A stretch of 64,000 nt of DNA from Setaria digitata (lineage: Eukaryota; Nematoda; Chromadorea; Rhabditida; Setariidae), in the NCBI GenBank assembly GCA_003640385.1, contig RCAB01000263.1, forward strand, positions 24,310 to 88,309, given 5' to 3'. Below, one piece after another: positions 39,001-54,186 of the stretch. Under the pieces are notes generated by a model. That model was not told the origin of the DNA, ran no database searches, and saw only the letters and a list, made by a program, of their open reading frames with translations. The first letter of the stretch is position 1. The number at the start of each line of letters is the position of its first letter. A program made the translations under genes and the position numbers.

Positions 39001-41410
39001 ACTTCTTTCAATTTTATCATCAAAAATAATACATTTCATTAATTTTTTCATTTTCACTTAAAATTTAGTATTAAGAGTATTTTGCAAGATAGTAATTCTT
39101 ATTATTACTAATTAAAATTAGAAAATTATTGTAGATCCCTTCGGAGAATGATTCAACGAAGCAGTGGTGATTATTACAAGAGAGAACGGAGGTTGATGTC
39201 AGGAGCTTAAGTCGAGAGTTCGGTTCCACATACCCATCACATATACACAGACGCACACATACATATACACATACACGGCTGTGCTGTCTTGATGATGATG
39301 ATGTTTAGCCTATGTTTGTAAGGAAAGATGTATAGTTAGCTGAGTGACTTGGAACAAGCCTGTGCCTGCCTCCGGCCGTAAAATGACCTCCTGTCTTTCT
39401 TATGCTACCTCAGATAGAGCCGCACCTCACATACATCCGATCACTTCTCGATCTACATACATTTATCCTTCATCCCCAAATATACATCAAGTTATTTTTT
39501 CCAAAATTATTGGCAGTTTCGTTTCTCTTTCCCGTTCTCATTCTTGGTTAAAATCAAAATGTGTTAGTAGTTTTGCAGCCGATCGGAAATGGATATGAGA
39601 AATGGTATTTCGGACTGGTGTACCCAAATCATTATAAATATAATCGGATTTATATTTGACTGATAATGTAAGCAATACCGTATAACGGTCATATGATTAA
39701 GTAGTGATAATTTTCCAGAGTTTTCATAATTTTCATTTATTTATTTTTGTTATATTTTTTTAATAGATAAAGTTATTACTTTCGTTTTTTTTTTTTTTTT
39801 TTTCTTGCCTAAAAATTTCCTATGAGTAATTAAATAGATCTTTTCGAAATTGTCTATAATATAAATTCCATTATATATCATTATTTGCATGAAGCTTGTT
39901 TTTAAAATGATAAACTATTTTTCCAAAAAAAAAAAGCAAAATTTACCAAAAATTAAACTGGTCAAAAACTACAAAAATCGATTGTCCTTCTTTTTTTTTT
40001 TTTTTTTTTACACTATTGAAAGTAATAATTCTTTTTCAGTACTTTTCAGTTATTTACAGGAACGAATTTGTAAACAGAAAGTGAAAGAGATGTAGTGAAG
40101 TGAATGCGTGATCAAGGTAGAATTTACCAAATTTTGATGAATGAAATGCAAATGGAAACGGTTAACGCACTATGTAAGAGGATTATTTGTAGCAGTGAAG
40201 TAAGAGCCATTTTGTTAAGTGTAAAGAATAATAGTATGTGCGTGAGTTGATAGTTTCTCATTGCGCAATGGATCAAAATACTTTAATGTTTGAAAAGAAA
40301 AGAAAAGTAAAATGAAAAGGTTATTCTCGGGAAATCAAAGAAGAATGAATGATGGGTGTTTGTAGTTTGTAGTTCCGGAAGGAGATCACAAGAAGAACAG
40401 GAAAGGGGAAGATGAAGGGACAACCGGAGGATTTTGAAGTTGTTAAAGGTGGAGTTTAGGACCCGGCTGAGGCACGATTTTCTTTTGTCAAAGTAACTGC
40501 CATCATTCATTCGCTACCGTCGAAGTGTATGTGTGAGATTTTCAAGAAAGCTCAAAACTAATCGAATCAACTCTTTTCCGTCCATACAAACAAATCATAC
40601 CTCGTCTCAACAGCTCGCTTTTCTTCGCAATCTTTTAGGTATACTTTTATTATCAGTTCTTTCTTTCTTGTTTTTTTTTTTTTTTTTCTCCTTCATATTT
40701 TTATTTATAAATACTGAATAATTAAGATGTTTCAGCTAATTAAATTTAGCAAGTTTTTTTTTTTTTTTTTTTCTAAAAAAGAAAACTATTTCCCATTTGA
40801 AGTCAATGTATTCCAATTTTGACATATGAATTTTATTTTTTTTTTTTTTTCATGTCACTTATATCAGAACGAAATTTAAAAATTTGATTCAGCAAAATTT
40901 GTAGTAAATAGTTGATTAAAATTAATTGGTAATAATTTTAAATGAAAAATTCGTCCAAATGCACAGTTGATTAAAAAAGAAAGGAGAGGAGGAAAAGGAA
41001 GAGGAAAAAGTAGAGAAAAAAAGAAGCAAGAAAGGGGAAGGAAGGCTTAGGACAAATCATTTTGGAGTGAGTATGCGTGTGTTAAAGTAGTAATCATACT
41101 GTATGTGTATGGATGGGTATTGGACATGTTTGCCGATGATGGAATGAAGAAGCTGCTTGGCTACGGAACTAAGAGGATGAAGGTGAGGGAATCGGAAGAG
41201 GATAGATAAATGAATTGCTTGCATCTTGCATCTTTGCAAGCAAATGACCTCAACCTAACTGATGACAATCTTAGCTACCAATCATACTAACTATCCTAAC
41301 CCACCTCTCCCTTTACACGCATCTATCTACAAGTAAGTTAGCTCTTCACTTCTTTATTTACCAGCTACTAGAGCCAACAACCTCAATCTAAATTAGTATT
41401 CTTGTACAAT

Positions 41411-41411
<1 letters not shown>

Positions 41412-41451
<40 letters not shown>
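41412..41451. repeat. (AC)n microsatellite
   Basis: About 20 perfect AC units. Confidence 0.95.
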
Positions 41452-41452
<1 letters not shown>

Positions 41453-43309
41453 CCCAGTCATACACACGCACAGATAAGCATTACAAACATTGGCTATCCG
41501 CAATCGTGTACACAGTAGAAGTACAAGCATTGTAAAGTGATGCTACCGATAGAGCTAAAACTTTTGTAGTTTACGGCAGGGATAGATAGATTAGCAAAGG
41601 GAGGAAAGTGTTAGGGAATGAGTTTAACAAGCTATATTGCACATGATATGACATCTGGAATAACAGAAGTTATGCGGTTGACCCTCTATCCCATACCATA
41701 TGTTTTATTTTAAATATGCAAAATGGATAATGTTAATTACATTTGATGAAATTTTCCATTATGTTAAACTGAAAAAAGAAGTTAGATTTTATTTGGTTTA
41801 AAAATTTTTTTTTGATTTACACTAAGTTATACTGTATTAGACTGATGGAGTATTCATTAGAAACAAACAGAATTGTCGGTTATTTTATCTCCTCTGTGCT
41901 ATATTAGACTGATTTAATGTAACTTGAATGAGCAAGGAAACCAGAGCTACATGAAGCAAAATGCGTATTATTTGTGATTAAAATGTGTTTCTACGAAATG
42001 ATTTAATACAAAATCATTTATTTTGAAAAAAAAAAAATATTGTAGCAGTAGAAATGGGGTGGAAGAATCCAATTTGAGACTATATTTACTGGGATTATCG
42101 GTAAATGAATATGAAGAATATACAGGTATGCATACAAATACACACATCTTATAAATATACATGTATAAATGTATACATAATATGCCTATATCTATATTAC
42201 CTTTTCTCATTTATAGCTTGTTGTCTTAAGCTAACCGTAAAGTTGTCTTAAACTATTACTTTATCGATGGCTCCACTACTTCAATTTCCTTCTCTCATCC
42301 TTTTTCTTTACCTTATTTAACCTTTTTCTTTTCCTGTCAGTTTCATTCTTTATTTGCTATACTCAATTTCTTGGCTGTTTTTAAGTGGTTACAGTGTTTA
42401 CATTTTTCATGGATAAACCTATTGCTAAAGTTTAGATTGGCTAATTGCCAGCGTCGGTTCCATAACTGTGATTCAGGAGCAAAATTTTACTCTGAAAAAA
42501 ATTTATTTAAGCTTAAAATTCAAAACGTCAGGTGCTTCTTTTTTCCAACACAATAGTCTAAAAATTCAAGAAGAAAAACCGGGAGAGAACTGAGATAGAA
42601 AGAAGGGTGAAGAGGGGCGGGAAGGAGAAGAGGAAGGGAGGCGTGGAATGTTAATTACAAAGGGGTAATTGGGATAAAAAGGTGTTTTAAGAAAATAGTC
42701 AAACTGTAATTAAAAACAAATGAAACTAAATAATTTGTCATTTTCTGGATGAAAACGAAGTCATTTTCTGTGATATGTGTAATTATAATTAAAAAATTGC
42801 GTGATAATTGACAATCAGTGGCAGCATCTTTTATTGCCTGTCACCTTCCTTTCCTTTTTTTTCTCTCCCTCTCTTCTGAAATTCATTATGAAAACAACTG
42901 TCAAAGAACGTACAGAATATTGCACAATATGTAGAACTTAATTTAAGTAATTCTGCAAATGACTATCGCATCGTCTTTATGCTATTATTTAAAGTTTTAA
43001 ACAATTCATATGTCAAAAGTTTCAAATCTTATTGATTTTTCATACCTTTTCAAAATTTTCCAACAATAACAGAAAAACACTAATGAATCAGTTTCTTTCA
43101 TGAATGCAAGACGAAGAAAAGAAGAAAAGGGGAAAAAGAGCAAAAAATGAAGGAAAGGACAAAGTCAAATACACATTCATGTTGTTGACCGTAATACGTT
43201 TAGCTAGAAGTAAACAATAATTTAATAGAAACTTGATTCATTTAATGTTTAAGTAAAAAAAAAAAACACATACACACACACACACACACAAACGATACAA
43301 CAGTTATCG

Positions 43310-43870
43310 TTATCAATCAACATTAGGAGTATCATCAGTGAAGCTACTGTTGTTACTATCATCATTTCTAATTTAGCATATTATTATTATCAGCACAGTC
43401 ATCGTTTATTGTTATCATTTGTCAGAATTGTTATTATCATTACTATCAGTACAACTGTTATGATTACTTCATCATTCAACATATAATGTTATCAATATAC
43501 TAATAACCACTATAACTCATATTGCCACAGAAAATAATGACAAGAGCAATTATTATCATTTTTGCTAGTTACAGCTGCCAATACACTTATTGTTTCACTA
43601 TAATTATGACTGCAATTATAATTCCTATTAACATTATTATTGTTGCTATTACTATTAATTATTGCTTTTAATCATTATCATGATAATGATCTAGAAGCTT
43701 TTATCATCTAACATCCACCGTTATATATGCTAGTATCGGTGGAAAATTATTATCGCTTGATTATTAAATAATGTCATTAATCTCTTTCTACTGTTATCAT
43801 TATTACTGTGATGACAGTTAACAGTCATGTTGCATACTACATGTATGTATTGATAGGAGCAGTGATATTA
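43310..43870. repeat. Degenerate ATT/ATC triplet-rich segment
   Basis: Dense TTATTATCATT and ATCATC words with many substitutions, preceded by a short CA run (43266-43290). It looks like an old decayed triplet expansion. Similar decayed triplets occur at about 1620-1760 and 54680-55090. Confidence 0.55.
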
Positions 43871-44360
43871 TCAATATTATCCCCAGGCGTATACACACAT
43901 ACATACATAGAAATTTGTACAGACAGATATATATTTTCAAATGGTTTCATATAAGAGAAATGCCGACACGGTGATTTATTGGGTGAAACGCGGGAAGACT
44001 CATTTTTAAATTAATCATGTTGAAGTTAATGTATTTTCAGTCACACTGTTGTCTCAGTTCTCAATTTTAACATGCAAATTTACTTGGTTTTCGTCAGTAG
44101 ACAATTTCTCTCATCTCAACTACCGTAATCTAATTATACCATAGATGTTGCTCATTAATTTTTTTTTAGCATCTAAAATGTTGTAGAATCTAAAGGAACA
44201 AAAAGAAAAACTATCTAGGATTAAAATAAGGAAAAAAAAAAAACTTCTGGAAATTTTATGGAACCGCGGAAGAAGTGGAAGCAAAAGTTAAGGTTAAACA
44301 TCCATAGATGAGAAATTTCCGTGACATTTACAACGAAAACTGATACCCACGTATAGCCTA

Positions 44361-44361
44361 T

Positions 44362-44402
<41 letters not shown>

Positions 44403-44409
44403 CACACAC
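44361..44409. repeat. Compound (AC)n(AT)n(AC)n microsatellite
   Basis: CACACA passes into TATATA and back into ACACAC. Confidence 0.9.
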
Positions 44410-46633
44410 GCAAATACATTGTAATGTCAGCTGTTATTGCTATCGTGGATTTGTAGTTTATTAGTAAAGGGATTATTGGAAAGGAAAAATGAGAAAGGTT
44501 AGTACCGAAAGGATAGATAAGTAGTGTAGAACTGTAGAGTATAAAAGAAAAACATGGATCTAAATTGCATGGATCTGTTGGGATGTTACGTCGGATTCCG
44601 TGAAGTAAGAAGGGGATGTTCACCAGATGTGCCCCATTTTTTTTTCTCTTCTTTTATCCTCCATATATAAGTGTAAATCTTGAAGCATATCATTCATTAC
44701 TTTTTTTTTCCTTTTTTTTTTTTATTTCATCAACTCAATCACCTTTAACCTCTTGTCTCTTATCATAATTTCATTCATTCATTTTTTTCTTTTTTTTTTT
44801 TTTGCACATATTGATAAATAACATTTAGTAGTGTTTTTTGTTTTTACATTTCATTATTGCTAATTTGACTTGGTTTAAAAATTCTTTCCAAAGAAGACGA
44901 AAGCAAAAAGACGATGAAGATGCATTCCAATAAATGATGATGAAGTAGAGAGTAGCAGCCGTGGCAAATGATTAAGCGAACCGATCCAAGCACAATTCAC
45001 ATTTTACTTTCCATCCTTCATTCAACTTCATCATCGTCCACTCCTCCGCGCTCATCTTCACCGATTTGTTGAGCAACTTCAAGCATTGTTATGTCCAGTA
45101 GTTATAGCACTGCAAAAGTTAGCTCTCGTAAAATATGTTCAGCGCATTTCTTTTCCTTTTCACCAAACATTTTGCATCGAAATAGTCAACTTTCATTGTC
45201 TCTTAAAATCTTTCTTAACATTTACATTTCAGAATTTGTTTTCTTTCTCTCATTTGTTTTTGGATGTGTGTGTTTTATTTAATTCATTCCATTTCTTTTT
45301 GTGTGTTTAATTTATTGCCTTTAAAATTTCATCATACACTATATTTAAGTGCTATTATTTCTGTTCCTAATTTATACTTGTTTAAGGAAGCAAAAATGTA
45401 TGATTCCTTTCTTTGCTTTTTTTTTTTTTTTTGCACATTTATTCAAATAGCACTTAGATCATTTCCAACTTAAGCAACATTTTTCTTCAATAATTCATTG
45501 CTATGGTAGATTATATATGTATAACAAATATTCACAATTATTACAATTAAAATTCACAAATACTAAAAATTTTATATAAGCATCTTTCTAATATTTAATT
45601 CAATTTTTACTTTTTTGGTCCTCTTTTTTGAACAAAAGAACGGCTAGATTATTATGAGTCAACAATATAGTTGTTGAGGAAGCTCGTTTTTTTATTTTCT
45701 CACTTAATTTGCAATTAACTAATCATTAAAAATGTTTAACGCAGCAACGATAAATAAATCCACCTTCTTTTTTCTTCAATTGATTTTTCTACTTAATACT
45801 TTTGGCCATTCACAAACAACCAATAATAATTTAATATCCATAACAATTTTCACTAATTTTGAAATTTATTATAATGCATTTTTCATAATAAACTGAGGTA
45901 TATATTGTGATATTACAATTGGTTTGCATCTTATAATATAATGGAAATACAAACTTAACACTAATCATTTATTGTAATAATAACAGCAATTTTTACTATG
46001 AAAGAAAAAAAAAACACATCTCACTTATTACTATAAATGAGATACGGTACTTTCTCTTTTTCTTTTTTTTCTCTTTTTGCAGAAACAGTAGCTATAACTG
46101 ATAAGACTTAATGGGTACATGCGCATCTGGAGTAAATCATTCCCACTATCATACTCTTATATCATCTCGATCATTATCATCATCAGTGGTGTGAACAAGA
46201 AGATGAACTCAAGAAGGGATAGAGGAAATAGCTTGCAAGGGAAGAGCGGAGAAAAAGGAAGATGAAGAGGATGTAAAAGAGATGAAAGGAATTAAGGACA
46301 GCGCGAGGAGGAACAGGGAAAGAAACTGCAGAATTGCTTGAATGAAAGAGGAAATAAAGATATGATGATGATGATATGATGGCTAATACTTCGGGACTGG
46401 TGCCTGAAGGTACCAACTGCCTTATTCCGAATTCAGCATCTTCACATCGTTTTTGTCTAAATCTTCGTGCTATCCTTTTCACCTAGAGATAAGGCAGTTA
46501 GCCTATAACTCAGCTTTGCACATCTCAACTTCTCCTTATCCAATATCACTAACACTTTTTATCACCGAATACACCCTGCAAATGGTGATAGTTGTAGGAG
46601 GTGAAATCTTTCAAGTATCGATGCATTTCTACG

Positions 46634-46670
46634 TATGTGTGGGTTTGTGTGTATGTGTGTGTGTGTGTGT

Positions 46671-46742
<72 letters not shown>
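46634..46742. repeat. (GT)n microsatellite, ~105 bp
   Basis: One of the longest dinucleotide tracts in the window, with TATG interruptions in its left third. Val/Cys- and Thr/His-rich frames over it are artefacts. Confidence 0.95.
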
Positions 46743-46746
<4 letters not shown>

Positions 46747-47197
46747 TACGATGCACAGAAATATCTCGTATAAGCAGTTCGGTAAGGATATAATGATGAC
46801 GACGATGGTGGTTGATGAGACTTGAGGTACTAAGGTGCTTCATCTCTGCCTTTTACCCCACTCCCCCCGCCACCTCTTCCTCCCCGTACTTCTCATTGCC
46901 TTATCCTCACCCTACTTCCCCGTACTTCGTCTTCCTCTTCGGTCATAACATCGCTTACCTCAAAGCCAATATAAACCACAACGAAAACTGATCAGAGTAA
47001 ATGCTTAAAGATTATTCAAAAATTTTCTCACTCATTTTTCTTCCTCTTTCAATTATTTCTTCCTAATAACCAATTCATTATTTACATATTATTGCTTGCT
47101 TATTTATTTTTAACCAACTGAAAATATATTATTATATCACGCTAAAATATCATCGAAAGAAAATGAAAAATTAAGTTATACAATACATATATATATA

Positions 47198-47257
47198 TAA
47201 TTTGTTAAAGTAAAATAAAATAATATATATATTACTTTATTTTACATATAACAAATT
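47198..47257. repeat. Imperfect inverted repeat (hairpin), ~27-bp arms
   Basis: The left arm 47198-47224 (AATTTGTTAAAGTAAAATAA...) is the near reverse complement of the right arm 47231-47257 (...TTATTTTACATATAACAAATT). They are separated by a 6-bp TA-rich loop. Confidence 0.7.
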
Positions 47258-50089
47258 TACCGCATATTTCTTTTTGACTAAGTAACATTTAGCATTTGGA
47301 TCACGGTAGTGGCAGCATTTCTTATAGTGGTATCAAGTAATATTAATGCAATTAGCGATTATTGATGACAAGAACAATCACCAATTAACTGATCGATTGA
47401 CACGGATTGTAACAAAGGTCAACAGACATATATCTAAAACAAAGAAAAAAAAAAAAAACATGAAAAGGGGTGATGATGATGGCGTCTTGGTCACCAGAAG
47501 GGTGAACCATCAGTGATTATTTGTTGTTTCTCGGGAGATGGTAGCAACAGCGAGATTGCCTCTGTTTGAATGATATTTACTTGAGATCAAGCACCATCAT
47601 CTAGCTCATATCTCATTCTCTCAAAATTTAACTATTTTTCATTGCATTAATATTTCATGTAAGAAAAGCATATGTATTTTAATTTTCGACTAAAAATAGG
47701 AAAAAATCCATTAAAGAGGTTAAAGTTTTATTATTTGAATATTTTGTTCTATTTGAGTTTCTTTCATTGTTAAATTTAAAATGATATGTTTGCTGGATAA
47801 AAAAAAACGCAATTTTTGAATATTCAAATTAATCTTTTACCTTTTGCCTTTTGTCTTCAAAACAACTTTACCCTTTCTTATGGAACCCTCTGTTATGCAC
47901 ATAAAGAGTATAAAATTTAATAACTTTATTCTTGCTAGTGTGAAATTATTATTTCATTGTAAGTGAAGACAAATTTTTCAACTATATCAAAAGATCAGCA
48001 GTTACAATTTTTCTTGAGTTATATAATTTGTATAAGACGATCAAAGTAACCTTGTAAAATTTATTTAACTATTCACTAAGCTCTTTCCCTCTCAATTCTT
48101 TTTTCCTCAGGATAGATAGCTTTTTTTTTTTCTCAGATTGAAATTTAAAGAAAAAAAAGAAAAACTATCTTTTGAAAGAAGTCTCTGCCGCCTAACTTTT
48201 TTCTTTGGGAAAAGTTTTTTCCATTTTTTTCCTATGGTTCTTTCTTCCTCACTTTCATTGCGATATTTCGTTTGCAAAGCTTTTTCGAACTTCCAAGCAA
48301 ATAATCGAAATCTACCCTTTCACTGATTTTTCTTTTTATTTCACATCAAAAATGTTTGACGGAAAAAAAAATTTTAAATTTCCACAATTCTTCTAAATTC
48401 AGCATTTCTTTGCTTTCAAATTTTTTTTTTTTTTGTAACACTTTTAATCTTACTTCCATTCATGGCCATATGCTCAAAAAAATTTTGCATATTTACGGGT
48501 AAATTTTCGTAAAAAAATATTTCTTAATTTCTTCATGACTTTAAGCACCAGCCGGTTTGTTGGCATTTTCTTTCTCTTTTTTTTTTTTTTTTTTTTGTAA
48601 AGTTAGAGCAATATCGTACGATTTTGAGAAGTCCGATCAAGATGTAAACAGAAGTTTTGGTATGAATCATTAAGTAATTTTCAAAGGCCCTAATCATGGA
48701 ACATTATTTTGTTGCTTGGGCAAATTTTTTAATCATTTAAAAAATTTTTAAAAAGAAAGGAAAACATTCTACCCAAACAAATTGACATTTTTATATGCCA
48801 ATATAGATCAAGTATATACATACATTTATATTCATATTATAGTTTCTTCGCTTCACTTCTTTTTTCCATATAAATTTGTGAACTGTGAACAATATTGTTG
48901 TGCTATATGAAAGGTTATGTGTTAATGAAATTTTTATTTGTTTCACTGAGAAAATTTTTTCAAATCAAAATGGAAACATTTTGGATGCTATTTGATTGAT
49001 AACGATTAAAACGACAAGTAAGCAATGCTATGCAATCAATAAATATATACTTATTCTTTTTGTACTTTTTATTTTGTTTTGTTTCAATGTTTAACTGAAA
49101 TTTTCCAAATGATTATCCAAACTTTTTCATTTTCAAATATGATTTTTCATTCGTTTTTTATTTCTTCTCTTTTTTTTCGTCACTTAAAATTATCTATCAT
49201 TTCACGGATTAATTAATATCGTACATTGATCAAGCCAATGTCTTCCCTAGGAAATTTTCACAGTACTCGAAACATCAATGTAATCTTAAAGATTTATGCA
49301 AATTTTCATAGACAATGATGACCTGTATGCTTGCAATAAAACTGTAATTACTGCATAGGTTAAATTCAGAAGTTTGTCACTGTATTAACTTTATCGTTCT
49401 GTTCATTTTTATTGACATTATTTCCTTATTCATATCTATAAACAAATTAATTGTTTCTTCTCAAATTGAAAATTTACTCATTTATAGGTCATGAATTCAT
49501 TTTTTTTTTTTGCGACAAGTTCGCGGAAAAAATTCGAATGTTTTAATTGCTAATTCCTTTTATTTTGTCGCACTACTTTTTTTAATGATAGAAATTACAA
49601 AGAACTCGTAATAGTGAGATTAAATTAAATTATTAGGTATTTAGCATAATCTGTACCATTCGTTATTTAACAAATCTAAGATAATCAGAATTACGGAAGT
49701 AATTTTTTAAATTACTTTCTCTCGCTCCTACTCTCCTTCTCGCGCAATATTTATCCATTCGAATATTTGAACCGTACTGGTACCGTAAACTCCTAATATG
49801 GCTTAGTATTGCGGATTAAGGATACGGTAGAATGAAAAAGCACACAGACGCACACACGCAAATACATACACTCACCGACAGACATACATCCAATCATCGC
49901 CATAACCGATCATCACCGTTCTCATTAGTTGACATGATGATTCGCTCTCATCACACCTATCTAACCTCTTTCTTTCTTTCTATCTTTCATTTTCTCTCTT
50001 CTTTTCTTTTTTCTTTCTTTCTCTTTTTAGATTTTATTAGTTAGCCTGGCCTTAATGCTTCATGGCCATTATTGTATCCATATGCATCA

Positions 50090-50093
<4 letters not shown>

Positions 50094-50143
<50 letters not shown>

Positions 50144-50147
50144 ACAG
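50094..50147. repeat. (CA)n microsatellite
   Basis: About 22 perfect CA units, one TA interruption, then further CA. Confidence 0.95.
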
Positions 50148-51266
50148 GCATCCTTTTTCCAGTTTTGCTTTTCCGGAAATTTTGATTTGATTCGTTCAGT
50201 TTGGCAATTAAAGTGCTGGAAATCGGCTAATAACTACTACTTGTTAATTTTCCATATCAGAATTTCTTGATTTTTAGATTTCACAATTTCATTATAAGCA
50301 TATTTCATAAGTAAGAGATTTGGATGTTCCATGAAGATCGTCTGACTTCATAATTTCCTATTTTAAACATCCCACAATTTCGTTTTCTTGCATGATTCCT
50401 TAATTTGCAAGTCCCACTGACTCTTGTTTTTGAAGTTTCATGAAATTCGTATCAAAATTCTCTTTTTTCTGTATAGATAAGGAAATTCTTAAATCCATCA
50501 AATAATTAACTGCATTCATGTACAATTAATTTCTTTTCATTTATCTAATCCACTATTTTCTGTATCATTTAAAAAAAAGAGAAAAAAAAGAAAACTTGTG
50601 TTTTTCATTTATTTAAAAAAATATCAAATATTCGTACCAAGTGATTAAACTAGAAAAAGAGAGAGCGAGAAAGAGAGAGAGAGAGAGAGGGAGGGAAAGA
50701 GGGAAAGAGAGGTAGACTGGAATGGGGAAAAAAAAAAAAAGGCTGAAGCTCTGGTGTCTGTTGCGAAAATGTCTAGACCGAAGATTAATGAAAAAAAAAA
50801 AAAAAAGGTTGAAGAAAAAAAAGATTTGATGAAAATAGTTATGATATAACTTAGCAGTAGATGAACTTTTAAAAGAATTGAACAATCTTCGAAGATTCTT
50901 TTTTTTCACCTTTTTTTTTTTTTTTTTTTTTTTTTAAACAAAAAACTTGATTATAAATTAATTGATTTCGTTGGATAATTGATTGTTACGTTTCGCTAAC
51001 ATTCAACTGTTACGATTATTTATTACTTTATCAGTCAATCTTCTATCCTTAATCAGATCATTATGTGAATTAAATTAACTTTAAAATTTTATAAATTAAT
51101 TTTTTCATATACCAAAATCTTCAAGTTATTAGAATTCCAATATACATATATCTTTTATTGTATATGTATATATAGACAAGATTCAATTACATCCTACCAT
51201 TGTAAATCCTTTTGTTCAAGTTATTGTAAAGTGATCGAAAAGAGAAAATCAAAAAGGACAGAGGAA

Positions 51267-51269
<3 letters not shown>

Positions 51270-51304
<35 letters not shown>
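51270..51304. repeat. (GA)n microsatellite
   Basis: About 17 perfect GA units. A shorter, interrupted GA tract lies at about 50658-50695. Confidence 0.95.
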
Positions 51305-51306
<2 letters not shown>

Positions 51307-51831
51307 AAGAAAGAAAGAAAAGAAACCCTTAAACATGCGTTTAAATGTCTTAAATCTTTTTCCTCTTCACTCTTACCCTTTTCTCCTCTTCCTTTCCTAC
51401 CCCATTCATCTCATCTTTCCCATTCTTTTCTTTTTTTTTTTTTTTTTTTTAAATGTCTTTTCCTACCTTCCCTTACAATACTACATCTATTCTTTCGCCT
51501 TTAATTACCTCTGTTTTTTTTGTCCTCTCTTCGTTTAATTTTTGTTTTTCCATCTTTCATCTTTTATCCTCTTTTTGTTCAATTCTAATCATTTTAACAT
51601 ATCACAAGTTTATTATCAACTGATAGTATCAAAATATTTGGGTCTAGGTTCAATTAAAGACAAGGAAAAACAGCCTCATTTGTTACAAAATGTGGTTTAT
51701 TGGAAAGTACACTGAAGTGAAGTCAAGAAGTTGTCAGAAATTGTTAAGCGATTTTGGCTGATTGGTAACAGCTGAGCTGAGGGAGAACATGAACCTTCTC
51801 TTAGCATGGGATATGTTCTACATATACAATA

Positions 51832-51881
51832 TGTGTGTGTGTGTGTGTGTGCGTGTGTCTGAGTGTGTGTGTGTGTGTGTT
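51832..51881. repeat. (GT)n microsatellite
   Basis: GT units with GCG and CTGA interruptions. Confidence 0.9.
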
Positions 51882-52179
51882 TACTTCGTAGTCGTTTGAT
51901 CAGATTAGCTTATAATCAGTGCAGAACGGGAAGCAGGCGGTCGGGAGTTATGTGATGCCGCATGATCGAACTTTCCTTCAGGCTCCCTTCGATCCTAGTC
52001 TCGTTCTCGATCTCAATTATGATCAAATACAGGTTGATGTATAATGTTGGAACATTTTGTTTGATACTTCAGGTTTACCAGCATCTTTCAAAATTACACC
52101 ATATTTTGATTTAGCCTTTCTATAAATTCGGTATAAATGATTGGTTCATTACAATTATTCATTTCTACTTTCCCCCTCC

Positions 52180-52191
52180 TTCTCCCTCTCT

Positions 52192-52223
<32 letters not shown>

Positions 52224-52239
52224 CCCCTCTCTCTCCCTT
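52180..52239. repeat. (CT)n microsatellite
   Basis: CT units with CCC interruptions in a long pyrimidine stretch. Ser/Leu/Pro-rich frames over it are not genes. Confidence 0.9.
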
Positions 52240-52579
52240 TCTATTCCTCTGTCATTTGTTGTTCTTTGTTTCCGTCATCTTCCGGGTTTTCTTCTTCCTC
52301 TTCCTCCCCCTCCTTCTTCCGCCTTGCCGTTTTCTTAATAACATTTATCAGGATTGTCAAGAATTTCCTCTCTGTCTACTTATCATACGGCATAATATTA
52401 TGTTTGCATAAGCTTAAAATGATTAAAATGATTTTTGCAGTTTGGAGTTAGACAAAAAAAAAAACAAAAAAATTTAGGAAAGAAAATGATTTAAAAAAAA
52501 GGAGACAAATAGAGGTAATAATATCGAGGTACATTATGCTGCAGTTTAGAAATATGGTAAAATTTACAGGATAGAAGAG

Positions 52580-52619
52580 GTGTGTGTGTGTGTGTGTGGG
52601 GGGGAAGGGGGAGGGGTGA
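52580..52619. repeat. (GT)n followed by G-runs
   Basis: Nine GT units lead into GGGGGGG, AAGGGGG and AGGGG. Four G-runs of four or more within about 25 nt could form a G-quadruplex. Confidence 0.7.
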
Positions 52620-52879
52620 GGATAACATTCAGTTAATCACTTAACAATTCTCACTTTTCACTCTGTTCCATCATTCTCGAACTTCTTCGAGTTTCTCGAA
52701 GAAATGTGAGGAGGAGAAGGAACGAACTGATGGATGTTAATTGTGAAGTCAAGCATTCAAACACTAACATACAAATGTCGAGAGCGGAAAAAGCTGAGCA
52801 AACCGTAGCAACTAAACAGCACACGAGCTCATTTTGTTCAAAAAAAAAAAAATTTTTTTTTATTTTATTTTACCTTCCT

Positions 52880-52916
<37 letters not shown>

Positions 52917-54186
52917 NCATTATCATCATTATCCTTTAGCATTATTTCACATACATCCCTCTTTTTCTTCCTCTTTCTTTTATTTTCAACTTTTCATTCC
53001 AAAATAATTCAAGGTTTTTTTTTCTACTTTTATTTTTCTCGTATATTACTCCATTCAGTACAATATTAATCAAATTTTTTTTCGCTTTTTTTTTTTAATA
53101 TTTTGTTAGAAATCTTTCAAAAAATTTCCTCTCTTTTCTTTTTTCCCTCTTTTTTGCTCCTGTTACAACCATTTTTATATATGTATAAAATTTATCTTCA
53201 TCACTACTAAATCATTTAAAAAATTTTGATCGAGGAAAATTTATCAGTATGGTGGATAATTGTGGAAAGTTTTTTCTATATGAAAAAATGGTAATGATAA
53301 TATCATCGAACTGACAGGATATTCAAACTTGACATTGTAAATAATTAAATTTTTACACACAAAGAAGACAATTTCATTACGAATATTTTATTAACAGTAT
53401 TCAAATATTAATAATGCTATTGATACAATCTTGCTATAATTTGATGAAAAAAAATTGACTTGAAATTGAACAAGAATTTATCGTTATTTTTTTTTTCTTT
53501 TTAAATAGCATTGTAAAAGTATCCTTAATCAACACTTACATAGTAATAATTTCCTATGTTGATATAATTAACAATTGTTTATAACTTTATTATTTCAATG
53601 TGATATTAAAAAAATTCAATTAAATCTAACCGATACCATGAAAAGTATAAGATAAATTCGCACTTATTAATAATATTTCATGATAGTTTATGAATAAATG
53701 AATAAAAATGATTGAAAAGTTGGCCAGTAAGTTAGTGAAATTGTTTATTTTATTCGTTAAAATTTAGTGACTAACATCAGGATTGGTGCGGGACTAAGGA
53801 TGAACAGAAAGTATATACTACTCTTAATGTTTCATTCTTCTCTTCCTCTGCTTCTTCATGAATGTAAGCACAGTTTTATAATAAACCATGAAATATTTGT
53901 GAAATTTAATTATTTCATTCAAATTTATGTCGAAAAATCTCATCATGTTTGAATTTTGAGTAGTTTATTTATTTATCTTTTGATTTTTTGCGAATGATTA
54001 TTTCATAGGTTTATATTTAAAATTATTGTTTTAATTTAATCCTTTAAACGAGCAAATTTTGCAACAACTTTTACAATTTTTGATTACAGGAAGAAAAATT
54101 TCAATAAAATCCTTGTACGTAAAACAAAAGCAATTTTATTTTGACAGAAATTTAGAAGACGAAAGAGAGAGAAAGTTGTTGCGATA

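Noticed and set aside
39344..39598. 84-codon plus-strand frame in a GC-richer patch
   Set aside because: No flanking splice sites, domain or repeat of a known family; retained only as part of the island observation.
46453..46843. Val/Cys and Thr/His repeat frames on both strands
   Set aside because: Direct translation of the GT microsatellite.
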